A stretch of 64,000 nt of DNA, taken from assembly GCA_021613335.1 (NCBI GenBank), contig JAJTWR010000479.1:434001-498000 (forward strand), written 5' to 3'. This DNA comes from Whitmania pigra. Its lineage: Eukaryota > Annelida > Clitellata > Hirudinida > Haemopidae. Position 1 is the stretch's first letter, and every line of letters starts with the position of its first letter. Under the pieces are notes generated by a model. That model had not been told where the DNA came from and searched no databases. It saw only the letters and a program-made list of their open reading frames with translations. Positions 28,712 through 36,878 of this stretch are shown piece after piece. The translations under genes were made by a program, and so were the position numbers.

Positions 28712-29739
28712 TAGTTGTTGTTTTGAATGGCGTAGTTGCGCCATTTTACTAAAAGACTGTTAAAATCTGGAGGCAAAGCCGATTCAAATTCAAGATACTT
28801 ATTGGTTGAAGGATGAATAAAGCCTATGGTTTTTGCATGTAAGGCCTGGCGGGGCAATATTTTAAAACAATTGGTTACAAATTGTTTGTATTTGGTAAAC
28901 ATTGTTCCTTTTAAAATCTGGTCGCCTCCATAGTTTGCATCGCTAAAAAGCGGATGCCCGATATGTTTCATGTGGGCTCTGATCTGGTGCGTGCGTCCGG
29001 TTTCCAGCTGGCAGCAAATTAAGGTAACATAATTTAGCCTTTCCAATACGGTATAATTGGTAGCCGACCATTTTCCTTTCTCTTCATTATCGTACATATC
29101 CATAACAGTTCTGTTTTTTAAACTTCGCCCAATATAGCCCTCTACGCGGCCATCCTCAGGTAAATCTCCCCAAACTAAAGCAATATATTTACGGATAATG
29201 CTATGATCAAAAAACTGCTTTGCCAGTTTGGCCATGGTTAGTTCGTTTTTGCTAATCAGCAAAAGCCCTGAGGTGTCTTTATCTATCCGGTGTATCAAAC
29301 CCGGGCGTTTGTCATTGCCCGGCATAACGGGTAATCGGGTAAAATGGTATGCAAGCGCATTTACCAAAGTGCCCGTGTAATTATTATAGCCCGGATGAAC
29401 CACCATGCCGGCAGGCTTATTAACCACCAACAAATCTTCATCTTCGTAAACAATATCTATGGGGATATTTTCCGGATAAATTTCAGTATCGCGAGGCGGG
29501 TGAGCAAAGATAACGGAAATTTCATCAAGAGGTTTTACTTTATAATTAGATTTGACTTCTTTTTTATTGACCAAAACATTGCCCGCCTCAATGGCATTTT
29601 GTATTTTGTTTCTTGAAGCGTTTTCTAGGCGACACATCAAAAACTTATCCAATCGTAGCGGAGATTGCCCCTTGTCTACAATAATTTTAAGATGTTCAAA
29701 AAGATCTTGTTCGCTTTCTTCTAACGCTTGGTTTTTCAT
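28711..29739 (-). CDS. rluD: RluD-family pseudouridine synthase
   Basis: 342 residues. N-terminal S4 RNA-binding domain (about 28-80: LRLDKFLMCRLE, NKIQNAIEAGNVLVN), then the RluA/RluD catalytic domain with HRIDKDTSG (catalytic Asp153) and GRTHQIRAHMKHIGHP. Predicted to isomerise uridines in 23S rRNA; exact target inferred from overall similarity to RluD. A strong promoter places the -7 box 5 nt before the ATG. Confidence 0.88.
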   Translation of the reverse strand: MKNQALEESEQDLFEHLKIIVDKGQSPLRLDKFLMCRLENASRNKIQNAIEAGNVLVNKKEVKSNYKVKPLDEISVIFAHPPRDTEIYPENIPIDIVYEDEDLLVVNKPAGMVVHPGYNNYTGTLVNALAYHFTRLPVMPGNDKRPGLIHRIDKDTSGLLLISKNELTMAKLAKQFFDHSIIRKYIALVWGDLPEDGRVEGYIGRSLKNRTVMDMYDNEEKGKWSATNYTVLERLNYVTLICCQLETGRTHQIRAHMKHIGHPLFSDANYGGDQILKGTMFTKYKQFVTNCFKILPRQALHAKTIGFIHPSTNKYLEFESALPPDFNSLLVKWRNYAIQNNN

Positions 29740-29744
29740 CCCTG

Positions 29745-29777
29745 CAAAGGTAGAATTATGTTTTTTAAAAGGCTCAA
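29745..29777 (-). promoter_or_regulatory. rluD promoter (TTG-N22-TACCTTTG), start-codon proximal
   Basis: -7 TACCTTTG at 29745-29752 and -33 TTG at 29775-29777 on the minus strand, 22-nt spacer. The -7 box ends 5 nt from the rluD ATG, predicting a leaderless transcript. Confidence 0.65.
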
Positions 29778-29846
29778 CAAAACAGGCTGCTTTTGTTGGA
29801 TGTTTTAATTTTAAACTTGCATCAGAAAAATTTTATCAAAACGATT

Positions 29847-30719
29847 ATGGAATTTTACAGCCCCATTCAGCAGATTAAGTTTAAAGATTTGGTAATTGAT
29901 GTTAAACGGGACGATTTGATTGATCCGATAATTTCCGGCAATAAGTGGCGAAAACTTAAATGGATTTTAAAAGATGCAATAAACAGAAAAAAAACTCATT
30001 TAGTAACCTTCGGAGGCGCGTTTTCAAACCACTTGATAGCCGCCGCAGCCATAGCGGCTAAGTACGGTTTAAAATCAACCGCATTTGTGCGGGGCCATCG
30101 GGTTGAAAACCATATGCTTTTAATTTGCCGATTGTTTGGCATGGAATTAATTTTTATTGACCGGGAGGCTTATAAAAACAAATTGGCGGTGTTTCAGACT
30201 TATTTTTCGGGTAATAACCAAGCCTGCTTTATTGACCAAGGCGGGGTTTGCGAACTGGCGGTGAAAGGATGCGCCGAAATTATTGAAGAACTGCCTGTTG
30301 AATTTGACCATATTGTTTGCGCAGCCGGAACAGGGGCTACGGCCGCAGGTTTGTTGAGAGGCGTTGATCAACAAAGCCTAAAAACCCAAATTCATGCAAT
30401 ACCCGTATTAAAATCCAATCATTTTATTTACGATGTTATTGCATCGTATCAGAAAAATACAGATCGTTTATGGGTGCATCAAAACTTTCACGGCGGCGGT
30501 TATGCTAAAACCAACGATGAATTATTATGCTTTATTAAAGATTTTGCAAAAGAAACAGGTCTGCTGTTAGACCCTGTTTATACCGGCAAAGCGATGCTTG
30601 GTTTAACAAAATTGGTTTATGAAAACGCGATTTCTAAAAATCATCGAATCCTATTTTTGCATACGGGCGGAATATGGGGTTTACCGGGCAAACAAGCAGA
30701 ATTTTATAAACTTCTTTAA
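29847..30719 (+). CDS. D-cysteine desulfhydrase / ACC deaminase family PLP enzyme
   Basis: 290 residues from the ATG at 29847; an upstream TTG (29793) adds 18 residues and overlaps the promoter region of rluD. PLP-lysine motif SGNKWRKLKW (about 33-42), FGGAFSNHLIAAAA (about 60-73) and C-terminal LHTGGIWGLPG are typical of this beta-family of fold-type II enzymes. Which substrate (D-Cys, ACC or other) cannot be read from the sequence. Confidence 0.85.
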   Translation: MEFYSPIQQIKFKDLVIDVKRDDLIDPIISGNKWRKLKWILKDAINRKKTHLVTFGGAFSNHLIAAAAIAAKYGLKSTAFVRGHRVENHMLLICRLFGMELIFIDREAYKNKLAVFQTYFSGNNQACFIDQGGVCELAVKGCAEIIEELPVEFDHIVCAAGTGATAAGLLRGVDQQSLKTQIHAIPVLKSNHFIYDVIASYQKNTDRLWVHQNFHGGGYAKTNDELLCFIKDFAKETGLLLDPVYTGKAMLGLTKLVYENAISKNHRILFLHTGGIWGLPGKQAEFYKLL

Positions 30720-30751
30720 TCAATTTTTAAACTCATTTTTAAAAAAACACA

Positions 30752-30791
30752 ATTTAAACCGTTTAAATCAAGATTTGAAATAAAATCTTGA
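30752..30791. promoter_or_regulatory. two adjacent inverted repeats upstream of lysine 6-transaminase
   Basis: ATTTAAA-CCG-TTTAAAT (30752-30768) directly followed by TCAAGATTT-GAAATA-AAATCTTGA (30768-30791), perfect 7-bp and 9-bp arms. No T-tract follows, so a terminator for the preceding gene is less likely than an operator or leader structure. Confidence 0.5.
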
Positions 30792-30846
30792 GAGTTGAAA
30801 CTTATGGCGCATTTAATTAATTTTACCTTGAATCAAAATAGATACC

Positions 30847-32175
30847 ATGTACCAATTAAATTTTAAGCCGGAAGCTGTTCAACCCTTATTAAGTCAATTC
30901 ATGCTCGCCGATGGATTAGACCTGATCTTAGATATGGAAAAGAGTGAAGGAATGTACGTTTTTGACAGTAAATATCAGCGTAAATTACTGGATTTTTTCA
31001 CTTGTTTTGCGTCAATACCTTTGGGTTATAATCATCCCAAAATGCTAAAGGATGAAAATTTTAAACATCATTTATTGTTAGCCGCTTTAACAAATCCTTC
31101 CAATTCTGAAGTTTATACCCAACAATATGCGCAGTTTGTAGATACTTTTTCAAAAGTGGCTTTACCCGGCTATCTGAAACATGTGTTTTTTATAGCAGGC
31201 GGAACTATGGCCATAGAAAACGCTTTGAAAGTTGCAATGGATTGGAAAGTTCAAAAAAACTTTGCCAAGGGCTATCAATCTGAAAAAGGTTTCAAGGTTA
31301 TTCATTTTGAACAGGCTTTTCATGGCCGCTCGGGATATGCTCTTGGTTTAACCAATACCGCGCCGGATAAAACCAAATGGTATGCCAAGTTTGATTGGCC
31401 GCGTATAACCAGCCCATATATAGAATTTCCGCTTGACGAAAACAATTTGGCTGCGGTTATTAAAAAAGAACAAGAGGCTATCGCACAAATTAAAAAAGTA
31501 TTTTTAGAACATAAAGACGAGGTTTGCGCCATTATTATAGAACCTATACAATCTGAAGGGGGAGATAATCATATCAGAGCTGAGTTTTTTGAGGAATTAC
31601 GTAAACTTTCTGATGAAAATGAATGCTTTTTAATATATGATGAAATTCAGTCGGGCGTTGGCTTAACCGGAAAATTTTGGTGTCATCAACACTTTGGCTT
31701 AAATGCCAGGCCAGATATTATCGCCTTTGGCAAAAAAATGCAGGTTTGCGGCATTGCAGTTGGCCCGAAAGCAGACCAAATTGAAACCAATGTTTTTAAA
31801 GTCTCCTCGCGTATTAGTTCTACATGGGGGGGTAATTTAACAGATATGGTTAGAGCTACGCAAATTCTTCATATTATTGCCGAAGATAAACTGCTTGAAA
31901 ACGCGGCGCAAACGGGGGCTTATTTGTTGGAAAAAATAGAAATTTTATCAAAAGAATATCCGGAAGTAACCAATGCGCGCGGCAGAGGATTAATGTGTGC
32001 TTTTGATTTGCCCGATACGGCAATCCGCGATCGGTTTATAAGCCAAGGTCTGAAAAAAAATGCGCTATTTTTGGGATGCAGTCAAAAAACCATTAGATTC
32101 AGGCCGGCTCTTAATATACAGAAACATCATATAGACGAAGGTTTTGAGATTATGCAAAAATTGTTAAGCGAATAA
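30847..32175 (+). CDS. lat: L-lysine 6-transaminase
   Basis: 442-residue class III PLP aminotransferase that converts lysine and 2-oxoglutarate to aminoadipate semialdehyde and glutamate. Lat-type features: SNSEVYTQQYAQF, FIAGGTMAIENALK, FEQAFHGRSGYALGLTNT, IYDEIQSG (PLP Asp265) and AFGKKMQVCG (Schiff-base Lys296/297), with SRISSTWGG near 330. Length is right. Two inverted repeats precede it and a good terminator follows. Confidence 0.9.
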   Translation: MYQLNFKPEAVQPLLSQFMLADGLDLILDMEKSEGMYVFDSKYQRKLLDFFTCFASIPLGYNHPKMLKDENFKHHLLLAALTNPSNSEVYTQQYAQFVDTFSKVALPGYLKHVFFIAGGTMAIENALKVAMDWKVQKNFAKGYQSEKGFKVIHFEQAFHGRSGYALGLTNTAPDKTKWYAKFDWPRITSPYIEFPLDENNLAAVIKKEQEAIAQIKKVFLEHKDEVCAIIIEPIQSEGGDNHIRAEFFEELRKLSDENECFLIYDEIQSGVGLTGKFWCHQHFGLNARPDIIAFGKKMQVCGIAVGPKADQIETNVFKVSSRISSTWGGNLTDMVRATQILHIIAEDKLLENAAQTGAYLLEKIEILSKEYPEVTNARGRGLMCAFDLPDTAIRDRFISQGLKKNALFLGCSQKTIRFRPALNIQKHHIDEGFEIMQKLLSE

Positions 32176-32212
32176 ATTTATCGCAATATTAAGCATCTGC
32201 CTTAAAATTCGG

Positions 32213-32236
32213 TTTTGCCTAAAGGGCAAAATTTTT
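32213..32236 (+). terminator. rho-independent terminator after lysine 6-transaminase
   Basis: TTTTGCC-TAAAG-GGCAAAA stem-loop (7 bp, 5-nt loop) followed immediately by TTTTT, 37 bp after the stop codon. Confidence 0.75.
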
Positions 32237-32333
32237 GGGGCAGTTCTTTTTCTGTAATTAAACAAGCCGGAAAAACCTATGGCCCAAGAGTGAGTTGCCA
32301 AAAACAGGGCAAAAAATACAACTGAAAGCATGA

Positions 32334-32480
32334 GGCAATCTGTTTGTTATTGAATTGCCTAATTATATTAAAAACGATAAAATAACCGGAGCGTTTAATT
32401 GGACGGCAGAGAAGGGCAATTTATCTTTTAGCAACAATGGAGAGCGTTTTGCCTGCAATTATTGCATGGCCGTAAGATGA
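32334..32480 (+). other. open coding-like fragment upstream of the DUF58 gene
   Basis: Open frame of 48 codons with no start codon, ending at 32480. It reads as a plausible beta-rich extracellular fragment (KITGAFNW, EKGNLSFSNNGERFACN). It resembles the second half of a META/HslJ-like domain only loosely. Probably the remnant of a lost gene. Confidence 0.25.
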
Positions 32481-32493
32481 CAAAAAATAAAAA

Positions 32494-33411
32494 ATGGCTG
32501 TAATAGATTATCAAAATGAAGCGGGCTTAGGCAATTTAGAACTTCTTGCAAAGCAGGTTGTGGAGGGTTTTATAACAGGCTTACATAAAAGCCCTTTTCA
32601 TGGTTTTTCTGTAGAATTTGCCGAACACAGGCTTTACAATAATGGCGATAATGTTAAAAACGTAGATTGGAAATTATACGCCAAAACAGAGAAACTTTTT
32701 AGCAAACGTTACGAAGAAGAAACCAATTTACGCTGTCAGTTTATGATTGATCAATCTTCTTCCATGTATTTTCCAAACAATAAGTACAATAAATTTATTT
32801 TTGCGGTTCAATGTACCGCATCTCTTATTTACTTGTTAAAAAAACAAAGAGATGCTTTTGGTTTAGGTTTATTTGATAATTCGATAAAATTAAACACAGC
32901 GGCCAAATCAACAGACGCGCACCAAAAATATCTATTTAACAAATTAGACGAGCTGGTTAAAAATCCGCTAAAAAATGTAAAAACAGAGATGTCTATGGCG
33001 CTTCATCAACTTGCTGAACAGATTCATAAAAGATCACTGGTGGCGCTGTTTAGCGATATGCTACAGACAGAACATAACCAGGCAAACGTAAACAGTCTTT
33101 TTTCTGCTTTACAGCATCTTAAATTTAATAAGCATGAAGTTATTTTATTTAACGTAGTTGATAAAAGTAAAGAAGTTGACTTTGACTTTGAAAACAGGCC
33201 GTATGAATTTGTGGACTTGGAAACAGGCCGTATATTTAAAACGCATAGCTTTCGGGTAAAACAGGCCTATTTGGAAAAAATTAAACGCTATCGCAAAAAC
33301 TTGGCTTTAAAATGCGCGCAATATAAAATAGATTTGGTTGATGCCGATATACATGCGGGTTTTAAAAACATTCTGCAAACGTATTTAATCAAACGTCAAA
33401 AAATGGCGTAA
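32494..33411 (+). CDS. DUF58 family protein (vWA-like)
   Basis: 305 residues, cytosolic. DUF58 core: GFSVEFAEHRLYNNGDNVKNVDWKLYAKTEKLFSKRYEEE near residues 37-75 and a MIDQSSSM motif, a MIDAS-like DxSxS of the vWA fold (about 85-92). These proteins usually accompany MoxR AAA+ ATPases, but no moxR is adjacent here. The stop codon lies inside a terminator hairpin. Confidence 0.88.
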   Translation: MAVIDYQNEAGLGNLELLAKQVVEGFITGLHKSPFHGFSVEFAEHRLYNNGDNVKNVDWKLYAKTEKLFSKRYEEETNLRCQFMIDQSSSMYFPNNKYNKFIFAVQCTASLIYLLKKQRDAFGLGLFDNSIKLNTAAKSTDAHQKYLFNKLDELVKNPLKNVKTEMSMALHQLAEQIHKRSLVALFSDMLQTEHNQANVNSLFSALQHLKFNKHEVILFNVVDKSKEVDFDFENRPYEFVDLETGRIFKTHSFRVKQAYLEKIKRYRKNLALKCAQYKIDLVDADIHAGFKNILQTYLIKRQKMA

Positions 33412-33427
33412 AACCGCCGTTTTTTTA
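33401..33427 (+). terminator. terminator overlapping the DUF58 stop codon
   Basis: AAATGGCG-TAAAAC-CGCCGTTT, an 8-bp stem with one G-T pair, followed by TTTT. The stop codon TAA lies in the loop. It also faces the convergent histidine kinase gene. Confidence 0.6.
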
Positions 33428-33466
33428 TTATTCTTGTTTAATGAAGAAAAAGAAAGGCATTAAAAG

Positions 33467-34786
33467 CTAATCAATTGGGATAATAATTTTAAAAGTTGTT
33501 CCTATTTTTGGGCTAGAGTTTATCTCCAGTTTATGCTGGTGAAATTTGGCAATACTGTTTGCAATGGCCAAACCCAAGCCATGACCGCCTTTAGTTTGGG
33601 CGTTGGCTCTTTCAAAACGTTTAAATACTTTTTTTAGTTGCGTTTCATTCATACCTACGCCGGTGTCGGTAAAAATAAGTTGGTAGTTTTTTGGATGTAT
33701 AACTTCATCAATAGTAATGCTTCCGCCTTGTTTATTGTATTTGATGGCGTTGTTAATAATGTTGATTAGTAAGGTATGTATAAGCGCTTTGTTCCCCTTA
33801 AAATAATGACCAACTGCCATATTGTTAATTATTTTAATCTTTTTATCGGTAATACGGTCTTCCAAATCAATGCAAATTTCTGCTATCTCATTTTTAAGAC
33901 AGATGTCATCATGTTTATGATATTGCGCGTTTTCAACTTCAGAAATAAGCAGCAAACTATTGATGGTATTTTTAAGCCTTGTTAAAGTTTTAAGCGATGC
34001 GACCAGTTTTTCTTCGTGAGCTGCCGATAAATTCTCGGAGCTTAAAATGTTTTCTAAGCGGGTGGTTAAAATAGAGATAGGGGTTAACAGCTCATGAGAC
34101 ACGTTGGCAATGAATTCTTTTTCAAGAGAAAATAAGTCGGATATTTTTCGCATTAGAATATTAATACTTTCATCCAGTATTCTAAAATCTTTGGTATTGG
34201 TCGGAATTTTTTCGTACGAATAGGCTGTCGGATCGTTAACCTTATTAATTTTTTGGTCGATGATTTGATAAAAAGGTTTGAGAATGAAATTTGTAAATTT
34301 ATAATCGGTAATATAGGTAATGAATAAAGAGATGACAAGCACCACGAACATATAAAAAAGAATGATTTCTTTAATGCTTTCAATTACGGTCATGGTTATG
34401 CCGATTTCCAAAAGATATTTATTCTCTTTATATTTAAAAGAGGTGTCTAAGATACGATAGATTTCAATATTGTCTTCGATTTCTCTTTTTTCCGTTAAAA
34501 AAGTGTTTGAGGAGGAAATTTTGGCGTCGGGTTTAAGTTTTTTTAGCACTATAAATTCATTCTTCAATATATTATAGTCGGTAAAAGTGTTTTGTTCTTT
34601 TACCAAATTGTTTATTTGGCTGTCATTAATATTGTTTATTAGGCGGTTTTTATTCTTAATTAGCCTGTTATCCAGATGATTGTGAGAAATTTTTTCTATG
34701 GAAAGCATAATTATAATGCTTAGCACCAATACGACGGCTATTTTGGTAAATGTGTTGTATAATGCAAATTTAGCCTGTAGATTCAT
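33467..34786 (-). CDS. sensor histidine kinase
   Basis: 439 residues. Two membrane helices (about 12-30 and 141-160) flank an extracytoplasmic sensor region of about 110 residues, then HisKA with FIANVSHELLTP (phospho-acceptor His231), N box NIINNAIKYN, G1 DTGVGM and G2 GHGLGLAIAN. Nineteen bp downstream of the response regulator, so they form a two-component pair. The sensor domain is not recognisable and the signal is unknown. Confidence 0.9.
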   Translation of the reverse strand: MNLQAKFALYNTFTKIAVVLVLSIIIMLSIEKISHNHLDNRLIKNKNRLINNINDSQINNLVKEQNTFTDYNILKNEFIVLKKLKPDAKISSSNTFLTEKREIEDNIEIYRILDTSFKYKENKYLLEIGITMTVIESIKEIILFYMFVVLVISLFITYITDYKFTNFILKPFYQIIDQKINKVNDPTAYSYEKIPTNTKDFRILDESINILMRKISDLFSLEKEFIANVSHELLTPISILTTRLENILSSENLSAAHEEKLVASLKTLTRLKNTINSLLLISEVENAQYHKHDDICLKNEIAEICIDLEDRITDKKIKIINNMAVGHYFKGNKALIHTLLINIINNAIKYNKQGGSITIDEVIHPKNYQLIFTDTGVGMNETQLKKVFKRFERANAQTKGGHGLGLAIANSIAKFHQHKLEINSSPKIGTTFKIIIPID

Positions 34787-34804
34787 ATAGTTTATGCAAT
34801 AATG

Positions 34805-35482
34805 CTAATAGTTTAAACGGTAACCAATACTTCTAACGGTTTCAAACCAATCGGTTGCCGCATATTTAGTTAATTTTTTTCTCAAGTTTTTTACATGTAC
34901 ATCTACAAAGTTAGAGTCGTTGTTAATTTCCAAAATATCGCCCCAAATGTGTTCGGTTAGGCTGATGCGGCTTACCACTTTGTTTTTGTTTAAAACCAGA
35001 TAGTTAAAAATTTGAAATTCTTTTTTGGTTAACATAATCCGTTCCTTGTTATAAGAAACAATCCTGTTTTGTATATCGAGTATAAAATTGTGTATGTTAA
35101 TTTGGTTTTGTGGAAATTGATGTTTTCGTCTTAAAATAGCGTGCATGCGGGCAAGTAACTCGTTAAGAGAAAAAGGTTTAGCCAGATAATCATCGGCCCC
35201 GCCCTCTAGCCCTTTAATTTTATCGTCTACCGTGTTTCGAGCAGTTAAAAAAATGACGGTATCTTCCCGGTTTGGCAGCGATTTTAATTCTTTTAAGACT
35301 TCAAAACCGCTGCCGTCGGGCAAACCCAAATCTAATAAGATGAAATCGTAATTATTTACAAATATTTTTTCCGAAGCCGACGCGCATTTCCATGCATGCT
35401 CTACTGTAAATCCTTCTTTGCTAAGAAATTCATTTATTTCTAAAGCCAATCCTTTTTCGTCTTCAACAATTAATACGTTCAT
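34805..35482 (-). CDS. OmpR-family response regulator
   Basis: 225 residues. Receiver domain with ED pair (VEDE, 6-9), phospho-acceptor Asp51 (LLDLGLPDGSG), Thr80 and Lys102 (LAKPFS). C-terminal winged-helix domain (about 130-225) with VHVKNLRKKL and VRSIGYRL. It overlaps the 3' end of the aminotransferase gene by 20 bp, so expression is coupled. Partner of the adjacent kinase. Confidence 0.92.
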   Translation of the reverse strand: MNVLIVEDEKGLALEINEFLSKEGFTVEHAWKCASASEKIFVNNYDFILLDLGLPDGSGFEVLKELKSLPNREDTVIFLTARNTVDDKIKGLEGGADDYLAKPFSLNELLARMHAILRRKHQFPQNQINIHNFILDIQNRIVSYNKERIMLTKKEFQIFNYLVLNKNKVVSRISLTEHIWGDILEINNDSNFVDVHVKNLRKKLTKYAATDWFETVRSIGYRLNY

Positions 35483-36677
35483 TATTTTCTTGATAAACCG
35501 ATTCGATGTTTTTTAGAATAATTTGGCAGGCTTTCTCGATTTCTTTTTCACTGATAATTAGCGGGGGAGCAATGCGCATGGAGTTGTTGCAATGTAAAAA
35601 CCAGTCGGTAATAAGTCCGTCTGCCAGGCAGCCGTCAATAATACGCTTGTTGGTTTGGTAACTGTCAAACTCAACGGCAATCATCAAACCCTTCGCTCTA
35701 ATTTGTTTAACCGCCTGATGCCGCAGCAATTTTACAAATAGCTTCCCTTTTTCTTCCGCCTCTTCGTATAGTTTTTGTTTAAGGATGGTTTGCAGGGTGG
35801 CTAAGCCCGCCGCGCAGCTAACCGGATGGCCGCCAAAAGTGGTAATATGACCTAAAATAGGATTTTCCGTAAAAACAGACATGATTTGGTTTGAAGAAAC
35901 AAAGGCGCCGATAGGCATACCTCCGCCTATGCCTTTGGCCAACAACAGTATATCCGGAACAATATTGTAATGTTCAAAGGCAAACATTTTTCCGGTGCGG
36001 CCAAAACCGCACTGTATTTCGTCTAAAACCAATAAAGCGCCGGTTAGGGCGCATTTTTCTCTTAAAGTTTTTAAATAGTTTTTTTCAGGCGTTCTGATAC
36101 CCGCTTCGCCTTGTATAGTTTCCACAAAAACAGCCGCCGTTTTATTGGTAATCAGCTCCAAATCAGCCAAAACATTATAGGATATAAATTTGATTTCGGG
36201 AAGCAAGGGTCGATAATTTTGTTTAAATTCTTCCTTTCCCATCAAACTTAAAGCTCCTTGGGTACTACCGTGATAGCTGTTTTTGCAGGCTATTATTTCG
36301 GCTCTTCCGGTAAATCTTTTTGCTAATTTCATGGCCCCTTCTACCGCTTCGGCTCCTGAGTTTACAAAATAAGAGCAGCGCAGGTTTTCAGGTAATATTG
36401 CAGCTAAATTTTCGGCAAATTTTACCTGCGGCGTTTGCACATATTCGCCATAAACCATCAGGTGCATGTAAGTTTCGGCTTGTTGTTGTACCGCTTTTAC
36501 CACCGCCGGATGGCAGTGTCCAATATTGCTTACGCCAATTCCGGCTATCAAATCTATATAAGGATTTCCTTTTTTATCGTACAGGTAAATCCCTTTGGCT
36601 TTAACAAATTCTAAAAGCAGCGGGCTTGGGCCGGTTTGCGCATTGTACTTTAAAAAAAGTTGGCGTTGGGTAAGCAT
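35463..36677 (-). CDS. class III aminotransferase (acetylornithine/ornithine aminotransferase-like)
   Basis: 404 residues from the ATG at 36677; a TTG two codons upstream overlaps the promoter and is rejected. Motifs: IDLIAGIGVSNIGHCHP, YFVNSGAEAVEGAMKLAKR, SYHGSTQGALS, LVLDEIQCGFGRTG and AKGIGGGMPIGAF (PLP Lys), THTF-like ITTFGGHPVSCAAG. It could be ArgD, ornithine or another omega-aminotransferase. Unusually it heads an operon with a two-component system. Confidence 0.85.
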   Translation of the reverse strand: MLTQRQLFLKYNAQTGPSPLLLEFVKAKGIYLYDKKGNPYIDLIAGIGVSNIGHCHPAVVKAVQQQAETYMHLMVYGEYVQTPQVKFAENLAAILPENLRCSYFVNSGAEAVEGAMKLAKRFTGRAEIIACKNSYHGSTQGALSLMGKEEFKQNYRPLLPEIKFISYNVLADLELITNKTAAVFVETIQGEAGIRTPEKNYLKTLREKCALTGALLVLDEIQCGFGRTGKMFAFEHYNIVPDILLLAKGIGGGMPIGAFVSSNQIMSVFTENPILGHITTFGGHPVSCAAGLATLQTILKQKLYEEAEEKGKLFVKLLRHQAVKQIRAKGLMIAVEFDSYQTNKRIIDGCLADGLITDWFLHCNNSMRIAPPLIISEKEIEKACQIILKNIESVYQENNERINC

Positions 36678-36680
36678 AAA

Positions 36681-36688
36681 CAAAAGTA
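36681..36688 (-). promoter_or_regulatory. -7 element (TACTTTTG) 3 nt before the aminotransferase start
   Basis: Exact TAnnTTTG on the minus strand; ends 3 nt from the ATG. No -33 TTG at usual spacing. Another predicted leaderless start. Confidence 0.5.
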
Positions 36689-36851
36689 AGAAATCATACT
36701 GATAATTAGATTGGTAGGGTAGTTTTGTTTAAAAATGCCGACAGTATGGAGGCGGTTATTTTTTATCGGTTAAGAAACATAAATAAAGACAGTAACTAAA
36801 TCGTTTCGCATAATTGGCTGAACACAATGCTCAACTATAAAGCATAATTTT

Positions 36852-36859
36852 TAAGTTTG
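36852..36859 (+). promoter_or_regulatory. -7 element (TAAGTTTG) for the APC permease
   Basis: TAnnTTTG match 19 nt before the ATG; -33 not evident. Confidence 0.4.
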
Positions 36860-36878
36860 GAAAAAATCACATTATACG

